A stretch of 64,000 nucleotides of DNA, taken from Methanohalophilus levihalophilus. GTDB lineage: Archaea; Halobacteriota; Methanosarcinia; Methanosarcinales; Methanosarcinaceae. Each line of letters begins with the position of its first letter. Within the stretch, counting starts at the first letter, position 1. Below, piece after piece: positions 55,700-62,770 of the stretch. The notes under the pieces are model-generated. The model worked only from the letters and a program-made list of their open reading frames with translations. It made no database searches and was not told the origin of the DNA. A program made the position numbers and the translations under genes. The DNA lies in the NCBI RefSeq assembly GCF_017874375.1, contig NZ_JAGGLK010000001.1, positions 372,001 through 436,000 on the forward strand, read 5' to 3'.

Positions 55700-56976
55700 G
55701 GGGTTTCTGTAGTTGTATTTACCAATTTAAGCATAATTGTTCCAGAAGAGTTCTTTTCGAGACGCACATATGTTAAAAACAAATCTTCATCTCTAATCGA
55801 GTATCCTTGAATACCACCACGATGATTGGAGAAATGTTGTGTTTTAACAAAATCCTTTTCTTCAAGTGAATAACCATTGGGTATTGGAATAGTTAATACT
55901 TCAATCTCAATGTTATGTGGAAGATAATTGTTAAGTGAAATATTCGTAAACATTGAATCATTTGTGAACATTGGTTCATCAAATGTTACCATTTTAGGAA
56001 AAGACACTTCTGTATAATTGTAGAGCGTTACTGTAACATTTACAACCTTAGATGTATCATTAACAAGAAAAGTATTCTGTTCTTCCACTATTACGTATTT
56101 CAAGTTGCTCTCACTATCAAAATCACTTTTAAGAGGTAGGTCTGGATGCACTTTTGCCCATGAAACAGCTATGGGCATTTTTATGGAATAGTCTCTAAAT
56201 ATAACTTCTTTAGCTGGTGAAACTTCATACCTTCGTATGTCTATTTCTTCTATAGATATTAAGTCAATTTTTTCTTCGTTTTCCGTAACTTCATAGCTAA
56301 ACAAAAACACACCTGTTGAAATTGGTAGTATGATTAATACCACTCCTAACAAAACTAAATGTGGGTTTTTCAGTTTAAGGTTCGAAAAAAACAAGCCAAT
56401 TTCTTCAATAATAACCTTCATTGATGCTTTGTGAATCGCCAAATAGACGAAGAAAAATATGCATAAAAAGAAGATGCTCATAACAATGTTATTGATTACA
56501 TTAAACATGTAAGCTCTAAAGGAGCTGAAGTATATTGCGACAGCTAATTCAACTACAAATAGGATTAAGAAACAAATTGATAAAAAATATGCAATAAAAA
56601 TTGATTTGACTACTTTGATATTTTCATATAATGGCTTCGCGGATGCAAAAGCACCAATAAAAAGCCCAATCAATATCCAATAATATATTTGCTTGTATGT
56701 ATTGACTATTTCATCTGATTCAATTTTTCCAAAATCATAGCCAGTAATAAAATATTCCATTGCAAAAATAATTCTGGCTAAAGGGACCACTAGACCCATA
56801 AAAACAATAAAACCACAAACAATTGAAAATGACAATTTATCAAAGTCTGAAAAAGTCTTCCATAACTCACTATTGTAAAAATACATGAAAAATATCAAAA
56901 AGCCAGTGATTATCATTATACTTAATAATCGGGGGTCGACTGCCCCAAAAACAATATTTCCAAAATAATCCTCCAT
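55696..56976 (-). CDS. Membrane protein of unknown function with large outer domain
   Basis: 426 residues. Six or seven helices in residues 15-220 (e.g. LSIMIITGFLIFFMYFY, ILIGLFIGAFASA, LVLLGVVLIILPISTGVFLF), then an external beta-type domain (230-425) with many sequons (NDTS, NVTV, NYTE, NISL, NSSG). No family recognised. AT-rich codons set it apart from neighbours. It lies between the Cas1-like fragment and the tRNA with the duplicated end, so it is probably cargo of an integrated element. Confidence 0.65.
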   Translation of the reverse strand: MEDYFGNIVFGAVDPRLLSIMIITGFLIFFMYFYNSELWKTFSDFDKLSFSIVCGFIVFMGLVVPLARIIFAMEYFITGYDFGKIESDEIVNTYKQIYYWILIGLFIGAFASAKPLYENIKVVKSIFIAYFLSICFLILFVVELAVAIYFSSFRAYMFNVINNIVMSIFFLCIFFFVYLAIHKASMKVIIEEIGLFFSNLKLKNPHLVLLGVVLIILPISTGVFLFSYEVTENEEKIDLISIEEIDIRRYEVSPAKEVIFRDYSIKMPIAVSWAKVHPDLPLKSDFDSESNLKYVIVEEQNTFLVNDTSKVVNVTVTLYNYTEVSFPKMVTFDEPMFTNDSMFTNISLNNYLPHNIEIEVLTIPIPNGYSLEEKDFVKTQHFSNHRGGIQGYSIRDEDLFLTYVRLEKNSSGTIMLKLVNTTTETP

Positions 56977-57076
56977 TGCTTAGGAATAACTCTACATAGT
57001 TAAAAAATCTGTTGGAGTTAGGCTCAATTAATTGTATTGTATGCTATTCCAGAAAGCGTAGTGTTTTTTCTAGTTA

Positions 57077-57127
57077 CCTATAACCCCGATCTAATATGCG
57101 AGGGGTATAATTCGAACCTCTGAAAAC
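57077..57127. repeat. Degenerate copy of the tRNA-Leu 3' end and its downstream flank
   Basis: 51 bases similar to 57163-57213: CCTATAACCC is identical in both, followed after an equal 10-base spacer by TGCGAGGGG, and then TTCGAACC...GAAAAC in tRNA register. By eye 24 of 31 bases match across the tRNA part. Copy spacing is 86 bases. This fits an old attachment-site duplication left by an integrating element, or a truncated tandem tRNA pseudogene. Confidence 0.6.
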
Positions 57128-57182
57128 ACAAAATTTTATAAGAGTAGCATTTTTACAAGATGCCTATAACCCATAAAACAAG

Positions 57183-57267
57183 TGCGAGGGGAGGGATTCG
57201 AACCCTCGAAAACCTTCGTTACCGGATCTTAAGTCCGGCGCCTTTGACCTGGCTGGGCAACCCTCGC
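57183..57267 (-). tRNA. tRNA-Leu (anticodon UAA)
   Basis: Acceptor stem GCGAGGG pairs with CCCTCGC followed by discriminator A. The D-arm contains CCCAGCCAGG. The anticodon stem CCGGA/TCCGG encloses CTTAAGA, anticodon TAA. The long variable arm (TAACGAAGGTTTTC) is typical of type II tRNA, and the T-arm is GAGGG-TTCGAAT-CCCTC. CCA is not encoded. Its 3' end lies at the border of the foreign island, the usual integration site for casposons and other archaeal elements. Confidence 0.95.
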
Positions 57268-57371
57268 AAGTAGCAAAAATAAATTAAGCCGAGGTCGTTT
57301 TGAACGGATTTAAATAGCCCGTTTCGGAGTAGATAATTAAAGTTAAGTTACTTAAGCCTTATTATAAAACT

Positions 57372-58121
57372 ATGAAATTACATTTCCTTGGTACTGGTGT
57401 GGGTATTCCGCAGGCTGGGAGAGTGCAATCCGGCCTACTGGTTGAACCGGATTATAGTCGTCATTTTCTTTTTGATTGCGGAGCCGGGGTTCTCCAGCGA
57501 CTTTTCGAAAGCGGGCACAGTCCACTTGACATAGATGCGATTGTGATTTCACACCTGCATCTGGACCACGTTGCTGATGTCCTCCCGCTGCTCAAGAGTC
57601 GCTGGCTTTGTGGAAAAACCACCTGCCGAATAATCGGTCCTGAAGGTACCCAGGAATGGTTTGACAAAATGTTTGATGTTTACCCCTACCTTCAGGGACA
57701 TTTTGATCTGGCAATAACCGAAATTAATCCGGACATTGAACTTGATCTTGGCTGGAACTGCAAACTCAGCTGCGCTCCCGGAATACACAGTATCCCATCC
57801 CTTGGCTACCGGCTTGAAGGAGAAGGGAATAGCCTTGTCTACTCTGCCGATACCGAACCCTGTGAATCAATCATGGAGCTTACAAGGGAAGCGGATGTAC
57901 TGGTTCATGAGTGTTCATTCCCTCTTAATTTTGAAGTTACAAACCACACAACACCAGACATGCTGGCCCCATTCCTGAAAAATATTGATGTTGAAAAGCT
58001 CTACCTGACGCACCTGTATCCGCACATGCAGGGTCATGAAGAAGAAGCTCTGGAATTTCTTAGAAAAGAGTTCACAGGAGAAGTGGAAATAGCAACCGAT
58101 CTCCTTGAAATTGAGATCTGA
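57372..58121 (+). CDS. MBL-fold hydrolase, RNase Z-like
   Basis: 249 residues. KLHFLGTGVGIPQAGRVQSG opens the fold; SHLHLDHVADVLPLL is the HxHxDH metal site, then YSADTEPCESI (D) and LYLTHLYPHMQG (H). It resembles RNase Z/ElaC-type metallo-beta-lactamase proteins, but without the flexible arm expected for tRNA 3'-end processing, so phosphodiesterase activity on another substrate is also possible. It lies next to the tRNA-Leu gene by chance or function. Confidence 0.85.
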   Translation: MKLHFLGTGVGIPQAGRVQSGLLVEPDYSRHFLFDCGAGVLQRLFESGHSPLDIDAIVISHLHLDHVADVLPLLKSRWLCGKTTCRIIGPEGTQEWFDKMFDVYPYLQGHFDLAITEINPDIELDLGWNCKLSCAPGIHSIPSLGYRLEGEGNSLVYSADTEPCESIMELTREADVLVHECSFPLNFEVTNHTTPDMLAPFLKNIDVEKLYLTHLYPHMQGHEEEALEFLRKEFTGEVEIATDLLEIEI

Positions 58122-58126
58122 AGGTA

Positions 58127-58774
58127 TCAGACCTGAATCATTTTGACATCAACTTTATGGCTGTCAGCATCCAGTTCAATCAGCGCAGCCGAACCCTGGG
58201 AGGCCATTCCCGTGTTAACTATTGTGGTTCCCTGCTCTTCCATTATGCCACCATCCTCGTGAATATGGCCGCTAACGATAAGGTCAACCCTGCCAAGCAA
58301 CTTGGCTGTTGATTTGCATCCCACATTTCCGGACTCAACCCTGTCCAGTGTACAAAATGGAGGTGAATGACTCAAAAGTACTATGTAACCACCATTTGCT
58401 TTCGCATCCGAAACAAGCTTTTCAAGAGAGGAGGCGATTTCGCTTTCCTCAATTTCAAAAGGCGTATTAAAAGGAGTGGGATTGGAACCACCCATTCCGA
58501 TAAAAGTAACATCCCGGAAAACCTGCATCCTTTTATGCAAGTTTGTAGCATTTGATTTTTCAATTGTTTCTACAATAGTGCGAAGATCACAATTCCCCGG
58601 AACTGCGAAGACCGGAACTTCAAACATGTCCAGAAGTTCCACTGCCTTTTCATCAGGGCCAAAATTGGTGATATCCCCTGCAACAAGGACAAGGTCTATG
58701 TCACCTGCTTTTTCAAGGATATCCGGTATCCGATTGAATTTTCCATGGGTATCGGATATCGCAAGAATACGCAT
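58127..58774 (-). CDS. Metallophosphoesterase (calcineurin-like)
   Basis: 215 residues with AISDTHGKFNRI, LVLVAGDITNFGP, VPGNCD, LLSHSPP and VSGHIHEDGG, the full set of metal-binding motifs. It belongs to the archaeal COG2129-type phosphoesterases. The sequence shows no extra domains, and the in vivo substrate is unknown. Short spacing (18 bases) to the upstream AIM24-type gene suggests co-transcription. Confidence 0.85.
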   Translation of the reverse strand: MRILAISDTHGKFNRIPDILEKAGDIDLVLVAGDITNFGPDEKAVELLDMFEVPVFAVPGNCDLRTIVETIEKSNATNLHKRMQVFRDVTFIGMGGSNPTPFNTPFEIEESEIASSLEKLVSDAKANGGYIVLLSHSPPFCTLDRVESGNVGCKSTAKLLGRVDLIVSGHIHEDGGIMEEQGTTIVNTGMASQGSAALIELDADSHKVDVKMIQV

Positions 58775-58792
58775 TATTGTAAACTCCTGTCT

Positions 58793-59572
58793 TCAGAAGC
58801 TGCGGTCGCCGCCAAGGATTCCTCCGAGAGCACTCTCGCCGATTCCTGAAATACCTCCGCGTTCACCACGGTTCTGGGCACCGGCACTGGTGGCAGCTAC
58901 AATCCTGTCAGCAAGTCTTGAGAATGGAAGGCTCTGGAGGTACACGGTTCCGGGTCCGGATACGGTTGCAAGTACAACACCTTCTCCTCCGAAGAGCGCG
59001 TTCTTGAATCCGCCGACAAACTGGATATCATATCTCACAGATTCCGAGAAAGCAACAAGACAACCGGTATCCACCCTCAGGGTCTCGCCTGCTGTGAGTT
59101 CTTTCTTGATGATTGTACCACCTGCATGAACAAATGCCAGACCGTCTCCCTGAAGCCTCTGGAGGATAAATCCTTCTCCTCCGAACAATCCTGCGCCGAT
59201 ACGCTTGGAGAAGGCAACTTCGACTTCAATTCCTTTGGCAGCACACAGGAATGAATCCTTTTGACACAGGAAACTTCCACCCTGCTGGGATAAATCAATT
59301 GGGATTATTTTTCCCGGGTAAGGTGCACCGAATGCTACATGCTCTTTTCCGCTTCCTTCGTTTGTGAAGGAGGTTATAAAAAAGCTCTCGCCGGTGACCA
59401 TTCTTTTCAGACCTTTAAACAGCCCGCCACCTGTTGAAGTCTGCATTTTGATGTCGGGGGACATGAACATCATTGCTCCTGCTTCTGCTCTTACACTCTC
59501 CCCTGGATCAAGCTCGATTTCCACAAGCTGCATATCGTTCCCAATAACCTCGTAATCGATTTCATCTGCCAT
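58793..59572 (-). CDS. AIM24/TIGR00266 family protein
   Basis: 259 residues. The family pattern is clear: YEVIGNDMQLVEIELDPGESVRAEAGAMMFM, of which ESVRAEAGAMMFMS is the key part; then GESFFITSFTNEGSG, FLCAAKGIEVE, LFGGEGFILQRLQGDGLAFVHAGG and a second LFGGEGVVLATVSGPGTVYLQ. Glycine-rich C-terminus (SAGAQNRGERGGISGIGE). Members form beta-prism trimers; function is not known, though the yeast form acts in mitochondrial inner membrane organisation. Confidence 0.85.
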   Translation of the reverse strand: MADEIDYEVIGNDMQLVEIELDPGESVRAEAGAMMFMSPDIKMQTSTGGGLFKGLKRMVTGESFFITSFTNEGSGKEHVAFGAPYPGKIIPIDLSQQGGSFLCQKDSFLCAAKGIEVEVAFSKRIGAGLFGGEGFILQRLQGDGLAFVHAGGTIIKKELTAGETLRVDTGCLVAFSESVRYDIQFVGGFKNALFGGEGVVLATVSGPGTVYLQSLPFSRLADRIVAATSAGAQNRGERGGISGIGESALGGILGGDRSF

Positions 59573-59781
59573 TTTCCAAATCCTCCGAAATAAATTCTAT
59601 CAGAAAAATGAGCTTATAGGCTTATATAATTAATGAAGTGGAAAATGCTGCTTTTCAGCATTTTATTGTTTCAATGGTGGTCGCAGCCCTGATCCGTTTT
59701 TATTTTAGATTTATAGGAGACAGATCCATAAATCACAAAGTATATTACCATGAAAATCTAATGAGTATTTGGTGGTATGAA

Positions 59782-60378
59782 ATGAAAGTAAATTCTTTTT
59801 CACTATTACTTATCAGTGTCCTTATCTTTGGATTATTGGGCGCTGGCAGTGCTCTTGCAACCTATGATGGATACTATGTCAATTATTGCCAGTATGCAGA
59901 ATTGGACAAGACAGATCACTCCAGAACAGTTTGTCTTGGTGCCGAGTTTACCTATGATATAAGTATTGACTTTAATGAGTCAGCCGCAGAAGCCAATGTC
60001 ACAGTTCTCAGGGTGACGGATATTCTGCCCCCGGGAGTTGACTTTGTGAGCGCTACAGATGGAGGCGTATACGATGCTTCCAGACACAAGGTTTATTGGA
60101 GGTTTGAAGATCCTGATCTTCCAAAAACTCTGGGTGTCACAGTCCGTGAATCTTCCGGAGAAATTGGAACATGGCACAAAAATACTGCAATAGCTAGATT
60201 TGTAATTCTTCCGGACGGCCCCTCAGATTAGGTAGACACAGTCAGGATAGGGAAGCAGACCTGCGACTGGACAAAAGTTGTCGAATGTGAAGAAATTCCT
60301 GAATTCCCAACTGTAGCACTTCCAATAGCAAGCATCATTGGAATCGCATTCATACTACAGAGAAGGAATGAAGAGTGA
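59782..60378 (+). CDS. PEF-CTERM surface protein 1 with in-frame UAG (possible pyrrolysine)
   Basis: ATG 59782 (GGTGGT upstream; longer frame from 59638 less likely). Signal peptide KVNSFSLLLISVLIFGLLGAGSALA (cleavage after ALA; written in part). It then has the same domain as the two genes after it: TVCLGAEFTYDIS, VTDILPPGVDFVSATDGGVYDAS. A TAG stands at 60229-60231, but the frame stays open for 48 more codons. These encode the conserved Cys (KVVEC) and the complete anchor EIPEFPTVALPIASIIGIAFI-LQRRNEE. In both paralogs these elements belong to one protein. UAG read as pyrrolysine, or suppressed, would give the anchored form; otherwise the gene makes a soluble, secreted form. Confidence 0.75.
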
Positions 60379-60405
60379 GATTCGTTTCTCACTTATTTCT
60401 TATTT
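60371..60405 (+). terminator. Hairpin terminator of surface protein gene 1
   Basis: AGTGAGA, short loop TTCGT, TCTCACT with a T-rich tail (TATTTCTTATTTTTG). The stem overlaps the TGA stop at 60376-60378, supporting that the gene ends there rather than at the TAG. Confidence 0.65.
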
Positions 60406-60545
60406 TTGATTTTGACATTAGCCATACTTTCCATCAGAATGGATTCACCTTTCATTGTATTTTTTTTAAGTTTACTTCAAAAAGAGAAAGTAATATATTA
60501 TATTAATCTCAAATGTGTTGCATTACAATCAGGTGGTGGAATTTC

Positions 60546-61214
60546 ATGAGACTCAAGTTAGCTTTAATTTTATCAATAGTGTTAATCTTCGGAGTAGTTA
60601 CCTCCGGTTTGGCTCTTGCTGACGTCGAACCGACTTCTCCGGCAGAGGCATTTGTTACATTTGAAAAGACTGATGATCAGGACACGGTTTGTGCTGGTGG
60701 GAATTTTGCTTATAATTTAACCTTCGCTTTAGATCCATCTTTTGATGAGGTTTACCTGTTCCCATACCTGGATCCGTCCTACCAACAGGTTGTTCTCATC
60801 AACGTTACTGATTTCCTTCCTGATGGAGTCAATTTTGTCAGTGCCTCTGATGGCGGGGATTACAATGCAACCGCTCATTCTGTTTTCTGGTCATTTGAAT
60901 ATCTTCCGGAGGAAACCGGAGGGGAAGAAAAGACCTTAACTATCGATGTCACTGAAACCTCGGGCACACCCGGAATTCTCTTAGTTAACGAGGCAGAGTT
61001 GGATCTGGGAGTTTTCGCCGAAGATACTCCGGGAATTACTTCAGCTCCAAATGGTTTGGTTGAAGAATACAGACAAGTTGCTTTCCTCTTGGCTGCTGAT
61101 GAAACAAGAGTTGCAGATTGTGGGGGGGAAATCCCGGAATTTCCAACAGTTGCGCTTCCAATTGCCGCAATTCTCGGACTTGCTTTTATCTTCCAGAGAA
61201 GGAAGAATGAGTGA
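60546..61214 (+). CDS. PEF-CTERM surface protein 2
   Basis: 222 residues from ATG 60546 (GGTGG upstream; an earlier in-frame ATG at 60513 lacks a signal start). Signal peptide RLKLALILSIVLIFGVVTSGLALA (in part), one DUF11-like beta domain (TVCAGGNFAYNLTF, VTDFLPDGVNFVSASDGGDYNATAHS, KTLTIDVTETSG), a conserved Cys (VADC) and the tail EIPEFPTVALPIAAILGLAF plus FQRRKNE. Archaeosortase-type anchor. Hairpin terminator overlaps the stop. Confidence 0.85.
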   Translation: MRLKLALILSIVLIFGVVTSGLALADVEPTSPAEAFVTFEKTDDQDTVCAGGNFAYNLTFALDPSFDEVYLFPYLDPSYQQVVLINVTDFLPDGVNFVSASDGGDYNATAHSVFWSFEYLPEETGGEEKTLTIDVTETSGTPGILLVNEAELDLGVFAEDTPGITSAPNGLVEEYRQVAFLLAADETRVADCGGEIPEFPTVALPIAAILGLAFIFQRRKNE

Positions 61215-61220
61215 GGGTTG
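61155..61220 (+). repeat. 66-base repeat, copy 1 (end of surface protein gene 2)
   Basis: Identical to 61959-62024. It covers the last codons of the anchor, the stop and the first part of the terminator hairpin, beyond what protein conservation alone would keep identical. Confidence 0.85.
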
Positions 61221-61240
61221 GTTCCCTTACTCCGTTTTCT
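61207..61240 (+). terminator. Hairpin terminator of surface protein gene 2
   Basis: GAGTGAGGG, loop TTGGT, TCCCTTACTC followed by CGTTTTCTCGTTTT. The stem overlaps the stop codon. Confidence 0.65.
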
Positions 61241-61394
61241 CGTTTTACATTAAAACTCAGTTCTTCGTAAGAAATATAGTTTCTAACTTTAAGTCTCATA
61301 ATCATTATGAGACTGTCTATTTTTATTGAGAAAGTAGAAACTTATATAAACAATTAAAATCTACCGCTTAATAATATAATGATGGTGGTATAAT

Positions 61395-62018
61395 ATGAAG
61401 CTGAAATATTTGACAGGAACTCTAGTCGCCATGCTCCTAATTGGGCTTATTGGTGCCGGAACAGCAATTGCTCCCGCAGTCGATTACTATGATTTTCAAA
61501 AGACAGACGGGTTGGAAGAGATTTGTGCAGGTGAAACATTCACATATGACATTACCTACAATATCACTGATCCCTCAGTTTTAAGACCTCTTTCACTGAC
61601 TACAGCTGCTCCAACAATGCAGTACATGGGGTATATTTTTATAGATGACATTCTACCTTCGAATGTATCTTTTGTAAGTGCTACAGATGATGGAGTTTAC
61701 AATGCGAGTACTCATTCTGTAGAGTGGGATCTTGAGTACCCTGAATCAACCAAGACTCTTACCGTTACGGTCACTGAATCATCTGCTTCTACAGGTTATG
61801 TTTTATTTAATGCAGCTTATGCAGAATTTGAACCTGAAGTTCGCACGATTGCTACAATTGACACCGTTTCATCTGAACCGCAATACAGGAAAGCAGGTGA
61901 TAAGACCTTGGTAATAGATTGCCAGAAGGAGGAAATTCCGGAATTTCCAACTGTAGCACTTCCAATTGCCGCAATTCTCGGACTTGCTTTTATCTTCCAG
62001 AGAAGGAAGAATGAGTGA
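61395..62018 (+). CDS. PEF-CTERM surface protein 3
   Basis: 207 residues, ATG 61395 after GGTGGT. Signal peptide LKYLTGTLVAMLLIGLIGAG. Single DUF11-like domain with EICAGETFTYDITYN, IDDILPSNVSFVSATDDGVYNAS and KTLTVTVTESSAS; conserved Cys (LVIDC); anchor EIPEFPTVALPIAAILGLAF with FQRRKNE. Third of three tandem paralogs, each with its own promoter and terminator. Confidence 0.85.
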   Translation: MKLKYLTGTLVAMLLIGLIGAGTAIAPAVDYYDFQKTDGLEEICAGETFTYDITYNITDPSVLRPLSLTTAAPTMQYMGYIFIDDILPSNVSFVSATDDGVYNASTHSVEWDLEYPESTKTLTVTVTESSASTGYVLFNAAYAEFEPEVRTIATIDTVSSEPQYRKAGDKTLVIDCQKEEIPEFPTVALPIAAILGLAFIFQRRKNE

Positions 62019-62024
62019 GGGTTG
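61959..62024 (+). repeat. 66-base repeat, copy 2 (end of surface protein gene 3)
   Basis: Identical to 61155-61220; see that entry. Upstream of it the two genes differ at many bases. Confidence 0.85.
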
Positions 62025-62046
62025 ATCCCTTACTCCGTTTTCTCTT
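62011..62046 (+). terminator. Hairpin terminator of surface protein gene 3
   Basis: GAGTGAGGG, loop TTGA, TCCCTTACTC followed by CGTTTTCTCTTTTT, overlapping the stop codon. Confidence 0.65.
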
Positions 62047-62164
62047 TTTAAAACTATTCTTTTTTTGACTCGTTTTCAAATTCAGGCGTAAGAACCTATA
62101 TCTTTATATACATTGCAACGTGGAATACTGCTCGAACCTAATTGCATTTATTCCGGAGTTTACT

Positions 62165-62770
62165 ATGAAACACTTTTTGATAATCGGTCACAAAGCCGTT
62201 ACAAGCGGGGATTATTCCCTTAATGACATGCCCGGTTCAGCCGGAAGGATGGACATCCTTTGCAGGTGTGTCAGTTCTGCTTTTTTCTTATCTCATGATC
62301 TTCGCAGGGATGTCCAAATTCATTTGCTCCTGCTCGGAGAGCCACATCCGGGAAGGTATGTTAGATTTGAAGGGGAACATGTTCGCTACCTGAGTCCGGA
62401 TGAAAGAAGCGCAGGTGCACTAATCAAAAAAGCATTACAAAAAGATGTTTCCAGTTTTGAAAGCCGTTCAACTCCTGGCGTGAATACCCGTACTGCCACT
62501 CTTAAGGAATTGCTTGATGAATTTTTGGAAAAGGGTTGTGAACTTGTGTATCTCAGGGAAGATGGTGATGATCTCAGAAGCACCGCAGATTTTGCGGAAG
62601 ATACTGTTTTTATACTAGGTGATCATGTTGGGGTCACTGAAGAAGAAGAGAAACTAATACTGGATGCAGGAGCAAGACTTCTTTCCATAGGTCCCCTGTC
62701 ACTGCATGCAAATCACTGTATTACAATAATTCACAACGAACTTGATCGCCGGGGAGGAGAGAAACAATGA
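62165..62770 (+). CDS. trmY: tRNA (pseudouridine54-N1)-methyltransferase TrmY
   Basis: 201 residues from ATG 62165 (GGAG six bases upstream; an earlier in-frame start at 62120 lacks one). MKHFLIIGHKAVTSGDYSLNDMPGSAGRMD (key part: GDYSLNDMPGSAGRMDIL) and LLLGEPHPGRYVRF, then the SPOUT knot FILGDHVGVTEEEEKLI and SIGPLSLHANHCITIIHNELD, define TrmY. It methylates pseudouridine 54 in archaeal tRNAs. Its stop overlaps the Pus10 start by four bases. Confidence 0.92.
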   Translation: MKHFLIIGHKAVTSGDYSLNDMPGSAGRMDILCRCVSSAFFLSHDLRRDVQIHLLLLGEPHPGRYVRFEGEHVRYLSPDERSAGALIKKALQKDVSSFESRSTPGVNTRTATLKELLDEFLEKGCELVYLREDGDDLRSTADFAEDTVFILGDHVGVTEEEEKLILDAGARLLSIGPLSLHANHCITIIHNELDRRGGEKQ

